A stretch of DNA of 50,489 nt from Salinivirgaceae bacterium (lineage in GTDB: Bacteria > Bacteroidota > Bacteroidia > Bacteroidales > SZUA-534): assembly GCA_017557605.1 (NCBI GenBank), contig JAFYYJ010000024.1:1-50489 (forward strand), read 5' to 3'. This document shows, piece by piece, positions 44,319-50,489 of this stretch. The notes beneath the pieces were generated by a model. It did not search any database. It saw only the letters and a list, made by a program, of their open reading frames with translations, and was not told the origin of the DNA. Within the stretch, counting starts at the first letter, position 1. Every line of letters starts with the position of its first letter. The position numbers and the translations under genes are program-made.

Positions 44319-45825
44319 AGCCCTCCTCCATTCGTTTTATACGCAAATTGCGTTGCTGCTGCATACGGATTATGCCTATCAGCACCACTATCAATATGGG
44401 TAACAATACGTTAAGCCACTTTACAAATGCGCGTGTGCTGTCATCAAGTTGTTCAAGCGGACGCGATGTTATGCCTTTGGTTCGCAAATCGACAAGTCCG
44501 GTATCGTCCGAGAGATAATCTATTGCATTGACAAACAGGCTTATGTTGTCAGGCGACTGTTGGCGGGGCTGGCGAGGGTCGCCGTTCTGCATAAAATCGC
44601 CGTCACCAATGACAACCATTTTCGAATTAGGTATGCCACCGATTGTGCCTTCAAGCAAGCCGCCAAGCGGAATCTCTGCCAACGGAAAATCGCGTGCCGA
44701 CCATTGCCGCTGCACATCAATATTCGACGGCACATTAAGCATTGCCGCGCGGTCGGAACTGAAAAGCAAAGGTGTGAAAACCGCCGACGAATCACCAACA
44801 TACACCACCGGACTCACAAACTGCAGTTGTACTTGCTCAAGTCCGTTGGTTATGGGATGTTTGCCGAAATTGGTCACGAAAGGTATGTACGGAAATTGCT
44901 GCTGAACGTTCACCCGATAATAGCCCTGTTGCTGCTGGACACTGACCGTAGCACAATAATTGTCGATAGCCATTTTAGAATCGGCGCTTATCTCCTTCGA
45001 CCTTAGCCATTGCTCTAGACCCGTATTTTGCTCGTATGCAAAAAGTTGGTCCAGATTGGCATTAACTCTGTCGATAGCCACAAACACCCTGCCACCCGAT
45101 GCTATGAATTTATCAATAATGGCAAATTCCGAAGGCTGAATTGTGTCAACCGGTGCAACTATAACCAATGTGGCGATGCTGTCGCAGGCTGAGCTATCGC
45201 GCTGCAAATCAACGGTTTTTATATTATACATAACCGACATTTCTGCCATAACCTGCTGCATTGTGTATGGCGACGGCTCTCCGTGTCCTTGAAGAAATCC
45301 GACCGTAATGCGCTTCTTTGGCGACATTTTGCGCACCGCCGACGAAAGTGTGTATTCGATAGGCATACCAGGCTGCACAAACGGAATAATCTCGCGCTTG
45401 CTACCCTGCTCCACAACCGCACCTAAAAATGCCTTTTGCTGCCTTATCTGGTCGCGCTCGCGGACATTTATCATAACCGGATAAATACCCGATTTAACCG
45501 CTTCGTTTTCAAGCTCATCAGACACTGAAGGATTGACAAATTCAAACTCAAACTGACCGTGCGACGCATTGCGGTACTCAATAAGCAAATCTTTAAACTC
45601 TTGCTTCGAACGGAGGATTTCGGCAGGCAAATCTTCTGAGAAATAAGCTGTTACGGTTACAGTTTGGTCAAGATTGCGCAAAATGTTCTTTGTGGCCTTG
45701 CTTAGCGTGTAGCGGTTATCGCCAGTGAAATCGAAGCGAAAGAAAAAATGTTCGGAGATTATGTTGACAATCAGCAAAATCACCAATACCGACAATGTAT
45801 AAACAAGTGTATGTCTCTTATTCAT
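44308..45825 (-). CDS. gldG: GldG-like ABC transporter auxiliary subunit
   Basis: A 505-residue protein with TM helices at both ends (about 8-28, and about 475-495) around a large periplasmic substrate-binding-like part (FSEDLPAEILRSKQEF, FLQGHGEPSPYTMQQ, VIVAPVDTIQPSEFAIIDKFIASGGRVFV). ATG 45825 is preferred over TTG 45831. It sits 2 bp after gldF. GldG-type proteins are needed for gliding in flavobacteria, but similar proteins exist in non-gliding species, where their role is unknown. Confidence 0.85.
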   Translation of the reverse strand: MNKRHTLVYTLSVLVILLIVNIISEHFFFRFDFTGDNRYTLSKATKNILRNLDQTVTVTAYFSEDLPAEILRSKQEFKDLLIEYRNASHGQFEFEFVNPSVSDELENEAVKSGIYPVMINVRERDQIRQQKAFLGAVVEQGSKREIIPFVQPGMPIEYTLSSAVRKMSPKKRITVGFLQGHGEPSPYTMQQVMAEMSVMYNIKTVDLQRDSSACDSIATLVIVAPVDTIQPSEFAIIDKFIASGGRVFVAIDRVNANLDQLFAYEQNTGLEQWLRSKEISADSKMAIDNYCATVSVQQQQGYYRVNVQQQFPYIPFVTNFGKHPITNGLEQVQLQFVSPVVYVGDSSAVFTPLLFSSDRAAMLNVPSNIDVQRQWSARDFPLAEIPLGGLLEGTIGGIPNSKMVVIGDGDFMQNGDPRQPRQQSPDNISLFVNAIDYLSDDTGLVDLRTKGITSRPLEQLDDSTRAFVKWLNVLLPILIVVLIGIIRMQQQRNLRIKRMEEGYVE

Positions 45826-45827
45826 AA

Positions 45828-46547
45828 TCAAGCAATTTTTGATGCTAGCGACCTTTCGGCCAGGAACAATCCGGCAAAGGTCAGAGATGCGAAATAAATG
45901 ATGTCTTTTGTGTCGATGACACCGCGCGCGATGCTCTCAAAATGCGAGTCCATATCGAGCCCGATTGCCATTTGGCCCACAATTCCGCCAAACTGATGAC
46001 CAATGATTCCAAATATTATATGAAAGAAAATGCTTATTGCGAAAGCTAACAAGAAACTGATTATCTGATTATTAGTCAGGGAACTAGCAAATAGACCAAT
46101 ACCAATGTAGGCACTGCTCATAAACAATAGTCCAAGATAGCCGCAAATCACCGCTCCGTGGTCGACATTGCCGAGCGACGCGACCGATATGTAATAAGGT
46201 AATGTCAGTAATAAAGCAAAGACTATCAACAAAATAATTGACAGATACTTACCCAAAAGCACTTGCCAGCACGACACCGGTTTTGTGAGCAACATCTCAA
46301 TGGTGCCGGTACGCATCTCCTCCGCCACCGACTTCATCGTAAGCGCCGGAATCAATAGGAAAAGCGTGATGTAAGCTATCGAGAAAAAGACTTGCAGAGA
46401 GGCCTGGCCGTAAATGAAAATGTCGCTGCCATAGAGCCATGTGAAAATGCCGCTGAAGCCCAGAAACAGCACCAAAAGAATGTAAGCCATAAGCGAATCG
46501 AACTGCATCCGCAACTCTTGACGTGCAATTATCCAAACAAGTTTCAT
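45828..46547 (-). CDS. gldF: GldF-like ABC-2 permease
   Basis: A 239-residue membrane protein with about six TM helices and the ABC-2 permease signature (KSVAEEMRTGTIEMLLTKPVSCWQVLLGKYLS). It pairs with the GldA ATPase upstream (23-bp gap) and the GldG-like subunit downstream. The complex spans the inner membrane; its substrate is unknown. Confidence 0.87.
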   Translation of the reverse strand: MKLVWIIARQELRMQFDSLMAYILLVLFLGFSGIFTWLYGSDIFIYGQASLQVFFSIAYITLFLLIPALTMKSVAEEMRTGTIEMLLTKPVSCWQVLLGKYLSIILLIVFALLLTLPYYISVASLGNVDHGAVICGYLGLLFMSSAYIGIGLFASSLTNNQIISFLLAFAISIFFHIIFGIIGHQFGGIVGQMAIGLDMDSHFESIARGVIDTKDIIYFASLTFAGLFLAERSLASKIA

Positions 46548-46570
46548 TTATATAAATATTTTATCCACAA

Positions 46571-47497
46571 CTATTTAGTTAGCTCACGGAAGACATCTTC
46601 AAGTTTGGTTTCAATAGGAGTCATTTCTGTAAGCACCCATCCGTTTTCAACACAGGCATTGAATATCGCCCTGCGGCTCGACTCTCCCTCCTTGCTTTGA
46701 ATCTCAAACGAATCGGGATTGTCTTTCATAGTATCAATAAGCTCCACTGTATCAATATTTTGCATAACACGCACAACATCGTTTCTGTCGGCATTTTCAA
46801 CCGTGATTTTCACACACTCGCAACCCGATGACGCCTTACGCAACTGGTCAGATGTGCCGTCAGCCACAATTCTTCCCTTATTGATAATCAGAATTCTGTC
46901 GCAGGTGGCCTCAACCTCAGCCAAAATGTGCGAACTAAGAATGATAGTCTTTTCGTGTCCTATTTTTCGAATCAACTGACGGATTTCGATAATCTGGTTC
47001 GGGTCGAGGCCGGTTGTCGGCTCGTCAAGAATCAGCACCTGTGGGTCATGTATCAATGCTTGTGCAAGGCCTACACGCTGACGGTAGCCCTTCGACAACT
47101 CGCTAATGCGTTTGTGCTTTTCGCCTTCAAGCCCACAAACATTAACCATCTCATAAATACGGTCGTTGATTTTGTCGGCGCGCAAAAGTTGCAATTGCGC
47201 CATATACCGCAAATAATCAACAACATACATATCGGAATAAAGCGGATTGTGCTCGGGCAGATAACCAATCACCTGTTTCACCTTGTCGGCATCAGTTTCC
47301 ACATTGTAGCGCCCCACACGGATTGTTCCCTCAGTCGGCTTTATGTAACCCGCAATGGTCTTCATTGTGGTTGTCTTGCCAGCGCCGTTCGGTCCCAGAA
47401 AGCCTAGAATCTCTCCCGTCTTGACCTCAAATGACAAATTATCGACGGCCCGCTGCGCGCCATAAAGTTTGGTCAGATTCTTAATAACTATATCCAA
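46571..47497 (-). CDS. gldA: GldA-like ABC transporter ATPase
   Basis: A 308-residue ATPase with Walker A GPNGAGKTT, signature LSKGYRQRVGLAQAL, Walker B VLILDEPTTGLDP and H-loop SSHILAEVE, then a C-terminal extension of about 80 residues typical of GldA/DrrA-like proteins. It heads the gldA-gldF-gldG-DUF4340 operon. A TACATTTG promoter element precedes it by about 45 bases. Confidence 0.88.
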   Translation of the reverse strand: MDIVIKNLTKLYGAQRAVDNLSFEVKTGEILGFLGPNGAGKTTTMKTIAGYIKPTEGTIRVGRYNVETDADKVKQVIGYLPEHNPLYSDMYVVDYLRYMAQLQLLRADKINDRIYEMVNVCGLEGEKHKRISELSKGYRQRVGLAQALIHDPQVLILDEPTTGLDPNQIIEIRQLIRKIGHEKTIILSSHILAEVEATCDRILIINKGRIVADGTSDQLRKASSGCECVKITVENADRNDVVRVMQNIDTVELIDTMKDNPDSFEIQSKEGESSRRAIFNACVENGWVLTEMTPIETKLEDVFRELTK

Positions 47498-47540
47498 AAT
47501 TCAACGATTTAGCCGAAGCCCTTGCTTCGTTTTAATGCGC

Positions 47541-47548
47541 CAAATGTA
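47541..47548 (-). promoter_or_regulatory. Promoter -7 element for the gldAFG operon
   Basis: Minus-strand TACATTTG matches TAnnTTTG. A small hairpin, CGAAG/CTTCG at 47513-47528, lies between it and the gldA start. Confidence 0.45.
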
Positions 47549-47654
47549 GATAATGCTGAAAACCGATTGTGTTAATGGTTTGTTAAACAATGTTGAAAAG
47601 ATAAGAACGTTTAGAAGGTTTCGAAGAAATGACGTATAGTTTGGCAACACGATG

Positions 47655-48770
47655 TTATTTAATACCTCTAAACTTTGAAACCACTAGTGTTTGTGAAACT
47701 CTGAAAAGTTTAATAATGATGAGTGGAACAAAAACACCAAAAGCTAAATATAATATCCACAACCAAAAGTTTGTGCCAATTTTATAAGTGTACAGGGAAC
47801 TTGCCATTGTGAGATTTTCACTTAATCCAAATGTGTCCAATAGTCGTGTACATAAAAAGAAACCAAATATGTGCAACGCCATAATATATAGCGAGTTACA
47901 TCCAATATAACTTAACGCGTCTGACAAGTAAGGTGTTCGTTCTATCTTTTTGGAAATAAATAAAATAACATACAACGCGGCAATGCCTAAAGCGAGCGGG
48001 AGAATAAGGTCGGGAAATTTGTAGTGAAAAGATAAATGACTGTGTGGCAACATAATATATTGAAGGTATATTGCCACAGCAACAATCATTATTATCCAAT
48101 TGTTAAAATTCAGTCTCAATCTCTGTTTCAGCAACATACCGCATAAAATGAATGTGGCTGCGGTCAGCGACTGGCTGATTCGAGGAATTGAAAAACCATA
48201 AAGTACATTTAGACTTACGGATATGGTAGAAGTCAACACTACTATTGCAAACCAAAGTATATCAGCTCGTTGCCTGTCTTTAAAGATTTTTCTGGAAATA
48301 TATGCGGCCACCGATAGAAAGCATAGGGCGAAAAACAGCGCATAAAGAAACCACATTGCCCCCATAACAAGTTCGCCATTAGGTGCAACAATTGTCTTTA
48401 AAATATTGAATAAGTAGGTTTTACTATCCCATATAATAAAATCCACATTGGTCTTTGGATGCGCCGAACCTATTGGATAAAATCCCCAGCGGCACAATGG
48501 ATTATGCATTAAAATGGCTATCAAATAAATAATTGTTGCAGGAATGTATAAAGTCTTCAGTTTGTGTATTATAAACTTTGCTGGTTTGGCTATTTCATCC
48601 TCTTTAATGTAAAACCCAGCAACAAGGAAGAAAAAAACTATTGGCCAGAAACTCACAAACTTGCCTGGTATTATTGGGGAACTTATATGCCAACAAACTA
48701 CATCGATGATTGCCAAGCCTTTGGCAATATCCACATATTTTTCTCTGCAAGTTTGTCCTTCATTCAACAT
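47655..48770 (-). CDS. Acyltransferase family 3 membrane protein
   Basis: A 371-residue polytopic protein with about ten TM helices and the family start YVDIAKGLAIIDVVCWHI (catalytic His of the acyltransferase_3 group) followed by VFFFLVAGFYIK. These enzymes O-acetylate or otherwise acylate cell-surface sugars. It starts 26 bp after prfC and may be read through from it, but its AT-rich composition and lack of functional link suggest it is a later arrival. The substrate is unknown. Confidence 0.85.
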   Translation of the reverse strand: MLNEGQTCREKYVDIAKGLAIIDVVCWHISSPIIPGKFVSFWPIVFFFLVAGFYIKEDEIAKPAKFIIHKLKTLYIPATIIYLIAILMHNPLCRWGFYPIGSAHPKTNVDFIIWDSKTYLFNILKTIVAPNGELVMGAMWFLYALFFALCFLSVAAYISRKIFKDRQRADILWFAIVVLTSTISVSLNVLYGFSIPRISQSLTAATFILCGMLLKQRLRLNFNNWIIMIVAVAIYLQYIMLPHSHLSFHYKFPDLILPLALGIAALYVILFISKKIERTPYLSDALSYIGCNSLYIMALHIFGFFLCTRLLDTFGLSENLTMASSLYTYKIGTNFWLWILYLAFGVFVPLIIIKLFRVSQTLVVSKFRGIK

Positions 48771-48796
48771 GGGACAGTTGTTTGGTAATCTGCGAC

Positions 48797-50377
48797 TTAC
48801 TCAAATTCCGAAGTAAAATAGAATTCCAATCCTTTGAATTTTTCCTGCGACATCTGCAGTTCGTAGGCTGATTCGGCGAGATAGACGTCGCGGCCCCACT
48901 TGTCTTTGGCCATTGCCTTGAATTTGCGGCGTTTGAAGTCTTCCCACTCAACCATATCCTTCGGTTTCACCCAACAAGCCTTGTACATACTGATGTTCTC
49001 GTAGCGGCACTTGGCGTTGTACTCGTGCAGCAGACGATATTCAATCACTTCGAACTGGAGCGCGCCAACGGTTCCAATCACCTTGCGGCCGTTCAATGTC
49101 ATTGTAAATAGCTGTGCCACACCTTCATCCATCAGTTGGTCGATACCTTTGGCAAGCTGCTTGGCCTTCATCGGGTCATCGTTTTCAATGTAGCGGAACA
49201 ATTCGGGCGAGAAGCTCGGAAGTCCCTTGAAATGAATCTTTTCGCCTTCGGTCAATGTGTCGCCGATTTTAAAGTTGCCCGTGTCGTGCAAACCGATGAT
49301 ATCGCCGGGGTAGGCTTCTTCAACAACCGATGTTTTTTGCGCCATAAAGGCCGTCGGGCTGGCAAATTTCAGCTGGCGGTCGAGTTGGACGTGGTAGTAG
49401 TTGGTGTTGCGTTGGAATTTGCCCGAGCAAATCTTGACAAACGCAATGCGGTCGCGGTGGTTCGGGTCCATATTCGCGTGGATTTTAAACACAAAACCGG
49501 TGAACTTATCTTCTTCTGGTTTCACTTCGCGCTCAATAGTTTGCGACGGCTGCGGCGACGGTGCAATGCGGATGAACGATTCCAAAAGTTCCTGAACACC
49601 AAAATTATAGAGTGCACTACCGAAGAATACCGGAGCAATTTTCGCTTCGCGGTAAAGATTCTGGTCGAAGTCGGGATAAACGCCTTCAATCAGTTCGAGA
49701 TTGTCGCGCAGAATCTGTGCGTTCTTGCCCATTTTGCGCTCGAATTCGGGGTCGTTCAAGTCTTTGAATTCCTGTGGCTCTTCGGCTTTGGTCTTGTCGT
49801 TGCCCGAGAAATAGTACATCTTATGGTCGAAGATGTTGTAGACGCCTTGCAGCCTTTGGCCCATACCCACAGGCCAGCTCAACGGGTGAACGTGGATTTG
49901 CAGCTGATTCTCAATCTCATCGAGCAGGTCGAACGGGTCCTTGCCTTCGCGGTCAATCTTGTTGATGAAAACAATCACCGGTGTATTGCGCATACGGCAC
50001 ACTTTCATCAGTTTTTCCGTCTGTGCCTCAACGCCTTTCGCCGCATCAATCACCACAATAACGCTGTCGACAGCAGTCAGGGTGCGGAAGGTGTCTTCGG
50101 CAAAATCCTGGTGGCCCGGAGTGTCAAGAATATTGACTTTCACACCGTTATATTCAAAACCCATTACCGATGTGGCAACCGAAATACCACGCTGCCGCTC
50201 AATTTCCATAAAGTCGGAAGTGGCGGTCTTTTTAATCTTGTTCGATTTGACGGCACCGGCTACGTGGATAGCGCCGCCAAACAGCAGCAGCTTCTCGGTC
50301 AAAGTGGTTTTTCCGGCGTCAGGGTGGCTTATTATGGCAAACGTACGACGGCGTTTAATCTCTTCGTTAAAATCCAT
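48797..50377 (-). CDS. prfC: Peptide chain release factor 3
   Basis: A 526-residue translational GTPase that recycles RF1/RF2 from the ribosome. The G motifs are present: [10 protein letters not shown] (G1), [12 protein letters not shown] (G2 region), DTPGHQDF (G3) and NKIDREG (G4). Length and the C-terminal RF3 domain ([12 protein letters not shown]) are normal for the family and exclude EF-G. It lies 30 bp after a truncated upstream gene on the same strand. Confidence 0.95.
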   Translation of the reverse strand: MDFNEEIKRRRTFAIISHPDAGKTTLTEKLLLFGGAIHVAGAVKSNKIKKTATSDFMEIERQRGISVATSVMGFEYNGVKVNILDTPGHQDFAEDTFRTLTAVDSVIVVIDAAKGVEAQTEKLMKVCRMRNTPVIVFINKIDREGKDPFDLLDEIENQLQIHVHPLSWPVGMGQRLQGVYNIFDHKMYYFSGNDKTKAEEPQEFKDLNDPEFERKMGKNAQILRDNLELIEGVYPDFDQNLYREAKIAPVFFGSALYNFGVQELLESFIRIAPSPQPSQTIEREVKPEEDKFTGFVFKIHANMDPNHRDRIAFVKICSGKFQRNTNYYHVQLDRQLKFASPTAFMAQKTSVVEEAYPGDIIGLHDTGNFKIGDTLTEGEKIHFKGLPSFSPELFRYIENDDPMKAKQLAKGIDQLMDEGVAQLFTMTLNGRKVIGTVGALQFEVIEYRLLHEYNAKCRYENISMYKACWVKPKDMVEWEDFKRRKFKAMAKDKWGRDVYLAESAYELQMSQEKFKGLEFYFTSEFE

Positions 50378-50407
50378 ATCTTTCTGATTTATAATACTTG
50401 CAACTTG

Positions 50408-50489
50408 TTACTCTTCTTCTTCGTCATCGCCGAGGCTGTCTTCGCAGTCGAGCTCATCGTCAATAAAATACTCGGCTTCGGCAATTAGC
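50408..50489 (-). CDS. C-terminal end of an unidentified gene (cut by window)
   Basis: An open frame from the window edge to a TAA at 50408-50410 encodes about 26 residues ending in a very acidic tail (LGDDEEEE), on the same strand as prfC and 30 bp upstream of it. Too little is visible for identification. Confidence 0.45.
   Translation of the reverse strand, partial: LIAEAEYFIDDELDCEDSLGDDEEEE

Noticed and set aside
49136..50488. 450-codon plus-strand open frame
   Set aside because: It is the antisense shadow of prfC, which has full GTPase motifs; the plus-strand translation has no recognisable domain.

Overview
The window reads as chromosome of a Bacteroidota bacterium, most likely of the order Bacteroidales and plausibly host-associated. 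The evidence is: a type IX secretion (CHU_C/type B) sorting domain, a GldA-GldF-GldG transporter, Porin_10-like and Porin_O_P-like outer-membrane proteins, several 'propeller or TPR + SpoIIE' signalling proteins, WG-repeat and other lipoproteins, a tRNA without encoded CCA, few Shine-Dalgarno sequences, and repeated TAnnTTTG(C) promoter elements typical of this phylum. Most genes lie on the minus strand in short, tightly packed operons.

Region by region. 1-7 kb: a heterodisulfide-reductase/Qmo-like electron-transfer locus (hdrB, hdrA, hdrC, and a membrane-anchored HdrD-like protein). It is split in two by an AT-rich pair of genes, an AlbA_2 (Schlafen-type)/HATPase/winged-helix protein carrying out-of-frame 11-bp tandem repeats and a DEDDh exonuclease-BRCT fusion. 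7-12 kb: a lipoprotein and tRNA-Arg(CCU), each followed by a strong hairpin, then a minus-strand operon argH - T9SS cargo protein - dus. 12-25 kb: a beta-propeller/Y_Y_Y/PP2C phosphatase sensor, a putative porin, a SpoU-type RNA methyltransferase, a DUF2752-like/DUF4190-like membrane pair, mfd, and a TPR/PP2C phosphatase sensor. 25-31 kb: a porin, three tandem paralogous outer-membrane barrels, and a two-gene operon of an ECF sigma factor with a membrane-spanning C-terminal extension plus a fourth barrel paralogue. 31-40 kb: sixA, unknown secreted proteins, nfo with a small HEAT-like gene, a WG-repeat lipoprotein, a wzz/O-antigen-ligase pair, a serpin lipoprotein and a cyclophilin. 40-50 kb: rel (ppGpp synthetase/hydrolase), miaB, the gldA-gldF-gldG-DUF4340 operon, an acyltransferase and prfC. 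The left end cuts hdrB and the right end cuts an unidentified gene with an acidic C-terminus.

The most interesting structure is at 26.5-31.2 kb. The sigma gene and the three barrel genes not joined to it are each preceded by the same promoter-like sequence, CTGCAAC, then 14-15 bases, then GCATCA. This does not resemble the housekeeping TAnnTTTG element. The inferred picture is an autoregulated, self-contained envelope regulon: a membrane-tethered sigma factor controlling itself and a family of outer-membrane barrels. The second candidate is the AlbA_2/exonuclease cassette sitting inside the hdr locus, with repeats that could phase-vary its DNA-binding half. Function in both cases is inference from sequence alone.
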